From NCBI GenBank assembly GCA_044227705.1, contig JBGAWE010000051.1, positions 1 to 23,418 on the forward strand: 23,418 bases of DNA, written 5' to 3'. Shown here piece after piece: positions 1-7,123 of this stretch (the first letter of the stretch is position 1; each line of letters opens with the position of its first letter). The notes below the pieces were generated by a model. The model saw nothing but the letters and a program-made list of their open reading frames with translations. It ran no database searches and was not told the origin of the DNA. The position numbers and the translations under genes are program-made. The stretch comes from JANOQP01 sp044227705. GTDB taxonomy: Bacteria > Bacteroidota > Bacteroidia > Chitinophagales > Saprospiraceae.

Positions 1-2
1 CA

Positions 3-623
3 TTCGCGGCTTCGCAGCACAGTCACGCAGTTGAGGGCCGGGCCGGTCATGTCGGAGGTCATGTCCTCCATGTTGTGGCAGGAGGCGCAGTGTTTTTTGA
101 AAAGCTCCTCGCCGGAGGCTACGCTTTCCGTGGCTTTCGGCGGTTCGAGAGGCTCACCAAGTTTCCAGAGTTCGCCCCGGTCGAGGTTGGCGGTGAAAAG
201 CTGGAAGCCGCTCGCACCGAGACGGGCCGGGACCCTCACCCGAATCGGGCAGCTGGGGTTGATGGCCCGGGCGGGGACGGTCGCCACGTGCAGCATCCCG
301 GCGGATTGGAGCAATCGGCCATCTTCGGCGACGGTCGGGATGCCGCTGGCGGCGAAGTCGTTTTTGGTCAAGATTTCTTTCACGACGACCTCGACCTCCT
401 CGCCCGGCCTGCCGGAGAAGGTGTTCGGGCAGAAGGTCAGCACGACATCGCCCCGCGTCCGAAGCACGGTGTCGCGGCCGATTTTCAACCTAAAAGATTG
501 GTTTTCAATGTTGTCCGGGTTGAGTTCGCCGAACCGATAGCTCCCCAGATGGTCTGTCTTACAATTGGAAAAGAGAAATAAGAAGGATGCCACAGCAGCA
601 AGCAAAAGGCAAGTTCTTTTCAT
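3..623 (-). CDS. Lipoprotein with C-terminal cytochrome c heme motif (3' end missing)
   Basis: The gene starts at ATG 623 and stays open to the left edge, giving about 207 residues with the C-terminus missing. The N-terminus MKRTCLLLAAVASFLFLF leads to Cys21 in the context FSNC-KTD, so I infer a signal-peptidase-II lipoprotein, exported and membrane anchored. The middle (about residues 30-165) is a beta-rich region without cysteine clusters that I do not recognise firmly. A c-type heme site CASCH sits at residues 179-183 (nt 75-89), preceded by a short helix EELFKKH as in small cytochrome c domains; the distal Met lies beyond the edge or is one of the Met residues just after it. I infer a periplasmic or surface electron-transfer protein, perhaps the sensor or anchor part of a larger cytochrome. 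A good promoter lies at 693-722. Heme motif certain; function otherwise unknown. Confidence 0.8.
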   Translation of the reverse strand, partial: MKRTCLLLAAVASFLFLFSNCKTDHLGSYRFGELNPDNIENQSFRLKIGRDTVLRTRGDVVLTFCPNTFSGRPGEEVEVVVKEILTKNDFAASGIPTVAEDGRLLQSAGMLHVATVPARAINPSCPIRVRVPARLGASGFQLFTANLDRGELWKLGEPLEPPKATESVASGEELFKKHCASCHNMEDMTSDMTGPALNCVTVLRSRE

Positions 624-692
624 GAGTCGGAAATTTTGGGTGGGCAATGGGGAGATGAAAATCAGCCGGTTCTTGGCGGTTCGGTGGCTCAA

Positions 693-722
693 CAAAGATA
701 GAAAGCGACAGGTTTGGAGCAA
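693..722 (-). promoter_or_regulatory. Bacteroidota-type promoter for the cytochrome lipoprotein
   Basis: On the minus strand TTG (722-720) is followed by exactly 19 nt and then TATCTTTG (700-693), an exact match to the TAnnTTTG -7 element with a -33 element at the usual distance. It lies between the hemA terminator hairpin and the ATG at 623, so the lipoprotein is likely transcribed on its own with a leader of about 60 nt. This is the most complete promoter match in the window. Confidence 0.6.
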
Positions 723-725
723 GCC

Positions 726-806
726 GAAAAACACAGAGGTTCACAGAGCCTCGAACTCTGCGAACCTCTACGTCGCCCTATTTTTTCCTTTGTGGTTAAA
801 AGGTTG
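726..806 (-). repeat. Dispersed-type hairpin repeat at the 3' end of hemA
   Basis: Read on the minus strand this stretch begins TTTTAACCACAAAGG and ends with CTCTGTGAACCTCTGTG followed by TTTTT. It has the look of the 'ACCACAAAGG ... CACAGAG' intergenic repeats scattered through many Bacteroidota and other environmental genomes; that family assignment is from memory and is inference. It contains a 14-bp inverted repeat with one mismatch (735-748 against 756-769). Its first bases overlap the hemA stop codon (796-798). Only one copy is seen in this window. Confidence 0.5.
727..769 (-). terminator. Intrinsic terminator of hemA
   Basis: A 14-bp stem (735-748 with 756-769, one A/G mismatch, 7-nt loop) is followed on the minus strand by GTG and then five T (731-727). 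It sits 26 nt after the hemA stop and upstream of the next gene's promoter, where a hemA terminator would be expected. It is formed by the repeat described at the same place. Confidence 0.55.
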
Positions 807-2034
807 AAAGCCGCGCCCGCTTCCGCGCCTCCTTGATGGGGATGCCGATGCACTTCTTCTCCATGTACCCGAGCAACTCGTCGACGAGCCGCCGTGCGGC
901 GGGGTCGAGCTTTTCGATGTCCTTTTTGTAGACGTTCATCGCCCGCTTCCGAACCGAGCGGATTTCGCCGGGCAGGTAGCCGAGCGACCGCTCCGCCTGC
1001 CGCTGCCGGTGCTCGATCTTGAACTCCGAAACGTGCTCGGCGAGGATGCGGCGGGCAGCGGCCAATTCATGCTCGCGGTGGGCGCGGTTGGCCTCGGCCT
1101 GGGTTTTAAGTTGCTCGATGTCAATGAGTTGCGCGTCGCCGCGCTTTCCCAAACTCGGGTCGATGTTCGCCGGGACGGCCAAATCGACCAGCACTTTCGG
1201 GCCGGTTTCGCCAGCCGACAGTTTTTCAAAAACGCATTCCGAAATCAAAACCCGCCCCGCCGACGTACAGGCCACAAGCTGGTCGAAGCCGCCGCGAAAA
1301 CCGGCCAGTTCGTCGAGCCGGAAGGCCTTCCCATCGGGGAACGCCGCCGCGATTTCCGCCGCCTTGTCGATGGACCGGTTGAAGACGGCGACCTTTTTCA
1401 CCCCCTTTTTCAACAGGAACTTGGCCAGCAAAGCGTTCGTCTGCCCCGCCCCGACGAGCGCGATGCGCGATTCCGCCGACAGCCCGGCAGCCTCCATTTT
1501 TTGAAAAGCAAGGGAGACGACCGAGACAGGCCGCTCGCCGATGCCGGTCTTCGAGTAAACTTCTTTCGCCGCGACGACCGCGAAGCGCATCGCCAGCCGG
1601 ATGTTGTCTCCCGTCAATCCCCAGCTTTTGCACCGCTCCTCGGCCTCGCGCAGTTGGCGGAAGATCTCGCGCTCCCCGAGGACGAGCGAGTCGACCGATG
1701 CGGCCACGTTGTAGAGGTGCGAAATCGCCTCCTCCCCGCGCAACAGGCTCATTTTCAACGCCAAACAGGCGGGTGGGCAGGTCGTCTCGTCAGGCCGCAG
1801 GGCCATCAGAATTTGATGGGCGGCGCGGCTGGAGACCTCGTTTTTCGTGTAAAAAAAGAAGATGACGCGGTTGCAGGTGGCGAGGTAGAGCAGCTCGTCC
1901 CAACCAAACTTGGCTTTTAGCGCGGACAACCGGTCGCCGAGCGAGGCACCCTCCGTGTCGGGCAGAACGATTTTGCCAATCTCCTCGAGGCTGGCTTGGC
2001 GGTGGGTGAGCGTGAGCAGGTGGTAACCGTTCAT
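796..2034 (-). CDS. hemA: Glutamyl-tRNA reductase
   Basis: The product reduces glutamyl-tRNA(Glu) to glutamate-1-semialdehyde with NADPH, the first committed step of C5-pathway tetrapyrrole (heme, cobalamin) synthesis in the cytoplasm. The 412-residue length is normal. The catalytic Cys54 lies in LATCNRVIFF; the family motif GEREIFRQLREAEE follows, then a Rossmann nucleotide site ALVGAGQTNALLAKFLLKKG, and a helical C-terminal dimerisation region ends the protein. The start ATG at 2034 gives the expected N-terminus (MNGYHLLTLTHRQAS, equivalent to the usual 'GLNHKTAP' strand). It is divergent from the glucose dehydrogenase gene and appears monocistronic: a terminator follows it and TAGTTTTG lies just upstream. 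The stop codon TAA falls within an intergenic repeat. No other heme genes are adjacent. Confidence 0.95.
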   Translation of the reverse strand: MNGYHLLTLTHRQASLEEIGKIVLPDTEGASLGDRLSALKAKFGWDELLYLATCNRVIFFFYTKNEVSSRAAHQILMALRPDETTCPPACLALKMSLLRGEEAISHLYNVAASVDSLVLGEREIFRQLREAEERCKSWGLTGDNIRLAMRFAVVAAKEVYSKTGIGERPVSVVSLAFQKMEAAGLSAESRIALVGAGQTNALLAKFLLKKGVKKVAVFNRSIDKAAEIAAAFPDGKAFRLDELAGFRGGFDQLVACTSAGRVLISECVFEKLSAGETGPKVLVDLAVPANIDPSLGKRGDAQLIDIEQLKTQAEANRAHREHELAAARRILAEHVSEFKIEHRQRQAERSLGYLPGEIRSVRKRAMNVYKKDIEKLDPAARRLVDELLGYMEKKCIGIPIKEARKRARLSTF

Positions 2035-2063
2035 ATGGAGCGACTGGGTTTTCGGGTTTGACG

Positions 2064-2071
2064 CAAAACTA
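2064..2071 (-). promoter_or_regulatory. Candidate -7 element for hemA
   Basis: TAGTTTTG on the minus strand (2071-2064) is an exact TAnnTTTG match 29 nt upstream of the hemA ATG, implying a leader of roughly 20-25 nt. The nearest TTG is 24 nt further upstream (2098-2096), a longer spacer than usual, so the -33 part is weak. Confidence 0.4.
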
Positions 2072-2189
2072 TTTTGGGGCTTGCGCTGCCCGCGTCAATC
2101 GCCGGTCAGAAGCCGCTCGCCGGGCGCTTTTTGACCGAGCCGTGATTTTTTGGGAAAAGCCGTTCGAGCCTCCCAAATGGCCGCTTCCG

Positions 2190-2208
2190 CCGCCCTTTTG
2201 GCGGTTTT
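2190..2208 (+). promoter_or_regulatory. Short GC hairpin with T tract in the gdh leader
   Basis: CCGCC (2190-2194) and GGCGG (2200-2204) form a 5-bp stem around CTTTT, followed by TTTT (2205-2208). It resembles a minimal intrinsic terminator and lies about 75 nt before the glucose dehydrogenase start, where no plus-strand gene precedes it. It could be an attenuator or chance; the stem is short. Confidence 0.25.
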
Positions 2209-2217
2209 GAGCAGGTG

Positions 2218-2257
2218 CGGCGACGGCACTTTGAGGGAAGTGCCGCTTCCTTCGCCG
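2218..2257 (+). promoter_or_regulatory. Extended hairpin upstream of the gdh start
   Basis: CGGCACTT (2224-2231) pairs perfectly with AAGTGCCG (2238-2245) around the loop TGAGGG. An outer stem CGGCGA (2218-2223) with TCGCCG (2252-2257) extends it across a one-sided bulge. It ends 23 nt before the ATG at 2281. It may be a leader RNA structure or, as DNA, an operator palindrome for the sugar operon; the sequence does not decide which. Confidence 0.35.
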
Positions 2258-2280
2258 GAAATTCAACAAAGAATAAAGCC

Positions 2281-3381
2281 ATGCGCGCACTCGCCATCAC
2301 CCCCGGAACGACCGACCTGCAACTTGTCGAACGCCCCGAGCCTCAGATTTCCAGCCCGACCGAGGTCAAACTGAAGACCCTTCAAGTCGGCATCTGCGGC
2401 ACCGACCGCGAAGAGGCCGCCGGTGGCCGCGCCGACGCGCCCGCCGGGCAGGCCCAATTGGTCATCGGCCACGAGATGTTCGGGCAGGTCGTCGAGGTCG
2501 GCGCGGAGGTCAAGGGTTTCAAAAAAGGGGATTTCGCCGTCTTCATGGTCCGCCGCCCCTGCCCCGGCTGCAAGAGTTGCGAAGCGGGCCGCGCCGACAT
2601 GTGCACGACCGGCGACTACACCGAGCGCGGCATCAAGGGCCGCGACGGCTTCCAGGCCGAGTTCGTGGTGGACGAGGCGCGTTTTTTGGTCAAAATCCCC
2701 AGATACATCCAGCACCTCGGCGTCCTGACCGAGCCGACGAGCGTCGGCTCGAAGGCCATCGACGAGGCCTGCCGCATCCAGGCCGCGCGGCTGCCCGGCG
2801 AAAAAGCCGCCACCTATTTAAAAGGGAAGCGGTGCCTCGTCGTCGGCCTCGGGCCCATCGGGCTGCTCGGCGCGATGATTTTGCGGCTGCGCGGTGCGGA
2901 AGTTGTCGGCATGGACATCGTCGACGAGGCCGGCCCGAGACCGACTTTGTTGAAAAAAATGGGCGGCTACTACATCGACGGCCGACAGGTCAAGGCCCTC
3001 GACCTCGACGACAAACTGGGCCAGGTCGACCTCATCTTCGAGGCTACGGGCGTGGCGCAGCTCGAGTTCGACCTCATCGACGCGCTCGGGACCAACGGCA
3101 TCTACCTCCTCACCGGCATCCCGGCGGGCGACAGGCCGGTCACGATGCAGCCCGGCTCGCTCATGCAGCAAATGGTCTTGAAGAATCAAATCCTCGTCGG
3201 CTCGGTCAACGCCTCGCACGCGCACTTCGCGCAGGCTGTTCGCGACCTTGCGGCGGCGCACAAAAAGTGGCCCGACGTGATGGACAAACTCATCACCGAC
3301 AGGCACCCGTTCACCGACTTCGCGGCCGCGCTCTCGCGGCACGGGGCGGACGAGATCAAGTGCGTCCTCGAATGGAACTGA
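2281..3381 (+). CDS. gdh: Glucose 1-dehydrogenase, archaeal-type zinc MDR family
   Basis: Zinc-dependent medium-chain dehydrogenase most like the glucose dehydrogenases of Sulfolobus/Thermoplasma, oxidising D-glucose to gluconolactone. The ATG at 2281 gives 366 residues, the family length; an in-frame start at 2215 only adds leader sequence. Catalytic-zinc ligands are Cys39 (GICGTDRE) and His64-Glu65 (IGHEM). The structural-zinc loop has four Cys spaced C-x2-C-x2-C-x7-C (RRPCPGCKSC ... MC). The nucleotide fold VVGLGPIGLLGA runs on to an acidic residue (GMDIVD), which suggests NAD rather than NADP; that is inference. The C-terminus matches the GDH pattern (VGSVNASHAHFAQAV, IKCVLEWN). The stop overlaps the next gene, a glucosidase, by 10 nt, so the enzyme probably oxidises the glucose that glucosidase releases. 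Galactose or other aldoses remain possible substrates. Confidence 0.85.
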   Translation: MRALAITPGTTDLQLVERPEPQISSPTEVKLKTLQVGICGTDREEAAGGRADAPAGQAQLVIGHEMFGQVVEVGAEVKGFKKGDFAVFMVRRPCPGCKSCEAGRADMCTTGDYTERGIKGRDGFQAEFVVDEARFLVKIPRYIQHLGVLTEPTSVGSKAIDEACRIQAARLPGEKAATYLKGKRCLVVGLGPIGLLGAMILRLRGAEVVGMDIVDEAGPRPTLLKKMGGYYIDGRQVKALDLDDKLGQVDLIFEATGVAQLEFDLIDALGTNGIYLLTGIPAGDRPVTMQPGSLMQQMVLKNQILVGSVNASHAHFAQAVRDLAAAHKKWPDVMDKLITDRHPFTDFAAALSRHGADEIKCVLEWN

Positions 3382-5978
3382 ACCGCTCGAAAAAATGGGG
3401 CCCCTACCTCGCCGACCGCCAGTGGGGGACTGTCCGTGAGGACTACTCGCCCGACGGCGAGGCTTGGGACTTCACCACCCACGACCACGCCCGCTCGAAG
3501 GCGTGGCGATGGGGAGAGGAGGGCATTGGCGGCTTTTGCGACGACCGGCAGCTCCTCTGCCTCGCGCCCGCCTTCTGGAACGGACGCGACCCCATTCTCA
3601 AAGAACGTTTTTTCGGATTGACGAACGGCGAAGGGAATCACGGCGAGGATGTCAAGGAGCTTTACTATTATTTGGATGCTGCGCCCGACCACCGATACCT
3701 GCGGATGCGCTACAAATACCCGCAGGCCGAGTTCCCCTATGTGAGAACCCTTGCCGAGAACCGCCGCCGCTCACGCCTCGACGGCGAGTTTGAAATCGAG
3801 CAGACCGGCGTTTTCGACGACGGGCGGTATTTCGACATCGACATCGAATGGGCGCTCGGAGACGGTGGCGAGGACGAGGTTTTGATGAAAATCACGGCCC
3901 AGAACCGGTCGAATGACCCCGCTTGGCTGGCCGTTTTGCCGACCGTCTGGCTGCGGAACCAGTGGAGTTTCGGCCTTTCCCAAAAATCAAAGCCGTTGAT
4001 CTCCCTCGACGGCTCGCGGCTGCGAATCGACTGCCCAGAGCTTTCCGGCCGGCCGCTCTTCCTCCACGCCGAGGGCTCGCCGGACTGGCTTTTTTGCGAA
4101 AACGAGACGAACACCGAGCGGCTTTACCGCTTCCCGAACACCGCGCCGAGCGCGAAGGATGGCATCAACGATTTCGTCGTCGACCAAAAGCGGAGCGCGC
4201 TCAACCCCTTGCCGAACGGCACGAAGGCAGCGGCTTTTTTCCAAAAAGAAATCCCAGCGGGCGGCTCGGCCGTCTTTCGACTGCGACTGACGGGCGGGGA
4301 GCCAACCCGGCCTTTCGCCGACTTTGATGAAGTTTTTTCAAAAAGGAAAGCCGAAACCGATATCTTTTTTGAAAATCTCCAAAAAAACGTGGCCGACGCC
4401 GACCGCCGCGCCGTCCAGCGGCAGGCTTGGGCGGGGATGGTCTGGGGGAAGCAGTTCTACTTCTACAACGTTCCGCGCTGGCTTCACGGCGACCCTGGGC
4501 AGCCTGCGCCACCCGCAGAGCGCCGCCACGGGCGCAACGCCGACTGGCCCGGTTTCGACTCGGCGCACGTCCTGTCGATGCCCGACAAGTGGGAGTACCC
4601 GTGGTTCGCGGCATGGGACTTGGCCTTCCATGCCGTCGCCCTTGCCCGCATCGACCCGGATTTTGCGAAGGACCAGTTGCGGACGCTGCACGGCCCGCGC
4701 TTCCGGCGCGCCGACGGCAACCTGCCCGCTTACGAGTGGAACTTCGACGACGTTAACCCGCCGGTGCAGGCATGGGCGGTATGGAAGGTTTTTGAAACTG
4801 AAAAATCGGCCATCGGCGGTACTGGCGACACCGGGTTTTTGAAAGAGATGTTCGCCCCACTGCGCTCGGCCTACGACTGGTGGATGGCCCAAAAGGACGC
4901 CGACGGCAACGACCTGTTCAGCGGCGGCTTCCTCGGGCTGGACAACATCGGCGCCTTCAACCGCAGCCAGCCGATGCCCGACGGCTTGCGCCTCGAACAG
5001 GCCGACGCAACGGCTTGGGCCGGTTTTTACAGCCTCCAGATGCTGCGAATCGCGCTCGAGTTGGCCTCAAAACTGCCTGACGAGGCTGAATTTTATCAAG
5101 ACGAGGCGTTCGGCTTCTTTCGGCATTTTTTGAAAATCGCCTGGGCCATCGGCTCGCCCGACGACCGGCGGACGCTCTGGGACGATGTGGACGGCTTCTT
5201 CTACGACACGGTCCGCAGGGCCGACGGGAACCATTTCCAGTTGAAAATCCGGTCGCTCGTTGGCCTCGTCCCGATGCTCTCGGTGCTCGTGCTCGACGAC
5301 GCGATGCTGGCCGGGGCACCCGCTTTCAAAAAGAAGGCGGAGGAGTTTCTGTCGGAAAACCGCGATTTGGCCTCGATGATTTCGAACTGGCACGACGTCC
5401 GCGGCGACGTCCGGCTCCTGTCGATGCTGCGCGGCCACCGGCTGAAATGCCTGCTTCGTCGGATGCTCGACCCGGCCGAGTTCCTGTCGGGTTTCGGGGT
5501 GCGTTCGTTGTCGAAATTCCACGAAGAGGCCCCCTTCCACCTCGATTGGTCGGGGCAGCGGCTGACGGTCGCCTACCTGCCCGCCGAGAGCGACTCGGGG
5601 ATGTTCGGCGGCAATTCCAACTGGCGCGGCCCGGTCTGGATGCCCGTGAACTTCTTGCTGGTGGAGGCGCTGCGCGAGTTCCACGCCTATTTTTCGGACG
5701 AGTTCCGGGTGGAATGCCCCGTCGGCTCGGGGCGGTTTTTGAGCCTCGGCGAGGTGTCGGGCCTCCTCTCGGGGCGGCTCGTCGGGCTGTTTTTGAAAGA
5801 CGAAAAAGGCCGCCGACCGGTTCACGGCAACTCGGAGCGGTATGCAAGCGATGCGGCCTTCCGCGACCTCCTCCTTTTTTACGAATACTTCGACGGCAAC
5901 AGCGGCCGGGGTTGCGGCGCGAGCCACCAGACGGGGTGGACAGGGCTGGTGGCGAACCTCATCGCGGAGGGGGCATAG
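3372..5978 (+). CDS. GH63-like glucosidase (MGH1-like glycoside hydrolase)
   Basis: Large 868-residue protein of the family usually annotated 'glucosidase', with an N-terminal beta-rich half (about 1-300) and an (alpha/alpha)6 barrel of the GH63/MGH1 type (about 340-868). Recognisable stretches are the N-terminal RQWGTVREDYS, WFAAWDLAFHA (residues 412-421, Asp416 the likely general acid), NSNWRGPVWMPVNF near 745, and the C-terminal FYEYFDGNSG (Glu838 the likely base) followed by HQTGWTGLVANLI. Catalytic assignments are by analogy with GH63 and are inference. No signal peptide is visible, so it probably acts in the cytoplasm on a glucoside, oligosaccharide or glucosyl osmolyte; the exact substrate is unknown. 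The start ATG 3372 lies within the gdh 3' end, implying translational coupling. The same frame is open much further upstream, but that part is a shadow of gdh. Confidence 0.85.
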   Translation: MELNRSKKWGPYLADRQWGTVREDYSPDGEAWDFTTHDHARSKAWRWGEEGIGGFCDDRQLLCLAPAFWNGRDPILKERFFGLTNGEGNHGEDVKELYYYLDAAPDHRYLRMRYKYPQAEFPYVRTLAENRRRSRLDGEFEIEQTGVFDDGRYFDIDIEWALGDGGEDEVLMKITAQNRSNDPAWLAVLPTVWLRNQWSFGLSQKSKPLISLDGSRLRIDCPELSGRPLFLHAEGSPDWLFCENETNTERLYRFPNTAPSAKDGINDFVVDQKRSALNPLPNGTKAAAFFQKEIPAGGSAVFRLRLTGGEPTRPFADFDEVFSKRKAETDIFFENLQKNVADADRRAVQRQAWAGMVWGKQFYFYNVPRWLHGDPGQPAPPAERRHGRNADWPGFDSAHVLSMPDKWEYPWFAAWDLAFHAVALARIDPDFAKDQLRTLHGPRFRRADGNLPAYEWNFDDVNPPVQAWAVWKVFETEKSAIGGTGDTGFLKEMFAPLRSAYDWWMAQKDADGNDLFSGGFLGLDNIGAFNRSQPMPDGLRLEQADATAWAGFYSLQMLRIALELASKLPDEAEFYQDEAFGFFRHFLKIAWAIGSPDDRRTLWDDVDGFFYDTVRRADGNHFQLKIRSLVGLVPMLSVLVLDDAMLAGAPAFKKKAEEFLSENRDLASMISNWHDVRGDVRLLSMLRGHRLKCLLRRMLDPAEFLSGFGVRSLSKFHEEAPFHLDWSGQRLTVAYLPAESDSGMFGGNSNWRGPVWMPVNFLLVEALREFHAYFSDEFRVECPVGSGRFLSLGEVSGLLSGRLVGLFLKDEKGRRPVHGNSERYASDAAFRDLLLFYEYFDGNSGRGCGASHQTGWTGLVANLIAEGA

Positions 5979-6043
5979 CAGCCGGCGGCTTCTCAAAAAA
6001 TCCCCGGCAGCTTCGGAGCTTTGCCCAAACCAGCCGCAACAGC

Positions 6044-6595
6044 ATGAAAATCTACACAAAAACCGGCGACTCGGGCGAGACCGGCCTTTTCGGAGGCCGC
6101 CGCCTGCCCAAAAACCACGCCCGCATCGAGGCATACGGGACGGTGGACGAGCTGAACTCGTTCATTGGCCTGCTGCACGACTCGCTCGAAACAGAGCATG
6201 AAAAAGGCGTGCTGCGCGAGGTCCAGGACCGTCTTTTCACCGTCGGCTCGCACCTCGCCTGCGACCCCGAGCAGATGCCGATGCTGCCCGACCTGACCGA
6301 CGGCGACCTTCTCTTTTTGGAAAACGAGATGGACACGATGGACGACTCGCTGCCGCCGCTGCGCAACTTCGTGCTGCCCGGCGGGCACCCGGCCGTCTCC
6401 GTCGCGCACGTCTGTCGGACGGTCTGCCGACGCGCCGAGCGGCGGGTGGTCGAACTGAAGTCGCTGGCCGAGCCGGTCGAGGACTCGGTGGTGAAATACC
6501 TGAACCGGTTGAGCGACTATTTTTTCGTGCTCTCGCGGTGGATTTGCCAGCAGACGGGGGCGGAGGAAATCGCGTGGAAGCCGCGCGGGGGGTAG
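6044..6595 (+). CDS. pduO: Cob(I)alamin adenosyltransferase, PduO type
   Basis: Transfers the adenosyl group of ATP to cob(I)alamin to make coenzyme B12, in the cytoplasm. The 183-residue length is typical. The N-terminal ATP loop KIYTKTGDSGETGLFGG is intact (residues 2-18). It is followed by RIEAYGTVDELNSFIG, by LPGGHPAVSVAHVCRTVCRRAERR (the conserved Arg/Glu helix that binds ATP), and by YLNRLSDYFFVLSRW. The start ATG 6044 directly gives the canonical MKIYTKTGD. It begins 65 nt after the glucosidase stop on the same strand, so it may share that transcript, but no functional link to glucose metabolism is evident. No B12-dependent enzyme lies in the window; methylmalonyl-CoA mutase or ribonucleotide reductase elsewhere would be the likely client. 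Confidence 0.93.
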   Translation: MKIYTKTGDSGETGLFGGRRLPKNHARIEAYGTVDELNSFIGLLHDSLETEHEKGVLREVQDRLFTVGSHLACDPEQMPMLPDLTDGDLLFLENEMDTMDDSLPPLRNFVLPGGHPAVSVAHVCRTVCRRAERRVVELKSLAEPVEDSVVKYLNRLSDYFFVLSRWICQQTGAEEIAWKPRGG

Positions 6596-7123
6596 GGGAG
6601 AGGTGGAAGCGGAGGTGCCGCTCGATCTGCGTTCAGCCACTTTTTGATGGAAGCAGAGATCGTTTTTGCCAAACAACGGTGCTTTCCCCAACGAGAACAG
6701 CCATCAACCCGGCCCATTCCTCTTGTCAAAATTGAGGACCCCGCCCTTCGCCCTCGCCTCTGTGGCCACCCCTCCCCAGACCAATTCGAGGTGTCGGCGG
6801 TTGATTGGAAATGAAAAAAATCGCTTATCCGCCGTTTGTAAAAACCAGACCACCTCACCCCCCTAAAAACACCCGGAAATGTTATTTCACGAATCCGAAG
6901 AGGCACTACGTTTGTCGGAAGCAACGCTCCATCCCAATGCCCCGCCCACCGAAAAGGAACCGATTCCCCCAAACCTGCCACAACATCAAACTCGTCCGCA
7001 CCCGCCTCGGGCGGACGCCAACTCAACTCGCCCGATTGGGAGAACGTCCACAAAACGCCCCTTCTCCGCATTTTTGGAGAACCGGCTCGACAGCCTGATG
7101 GCACAGGAGGTCGCCAACCGCGC
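6596..7123 (+). other. 528-bp gap without a convincing gene
   Basis: Several short frames are open here on both strands, including one in frame with the following ligase back to a stop near 6838, but none has a good start, recognisable protein or family match. A promoter-like TACGTTTG lies at 6907-6914. A plus-strand frame around 6937-7098 contains a stretch (NIKLVRTRLGRTPTQLARL) that looks like half of an XRE helix-turn-helix but stops soon after; I do not call it. The gap may be a long leader or eroded coding sequence. Confidence 0.4.
6885..6914 (+). promoter_or_regulatory. Candidate promoter upstream of the acyl-CoA ligase
   Basis: TACGTTTG (6907-6914) is an exact TAnnTTTG match; TTTC (6885-6888) stands 18 nt upstream as a weak -33 element. 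If used, transcription would begin near 6920 and give a leader of about 200 nt before the ligase ATG at 7124. Confidence 0.35.

Noticed and set aside
6937..7098. Possible XRE-type helix-turn-helix fragment (NIKLVRTRLGRTPTQLARL)
   Set aside because: Only two helices resemble the fold, the recognition helix is missing and the frame stops soon after; no start signal. Probably chance or a very decayed relic.
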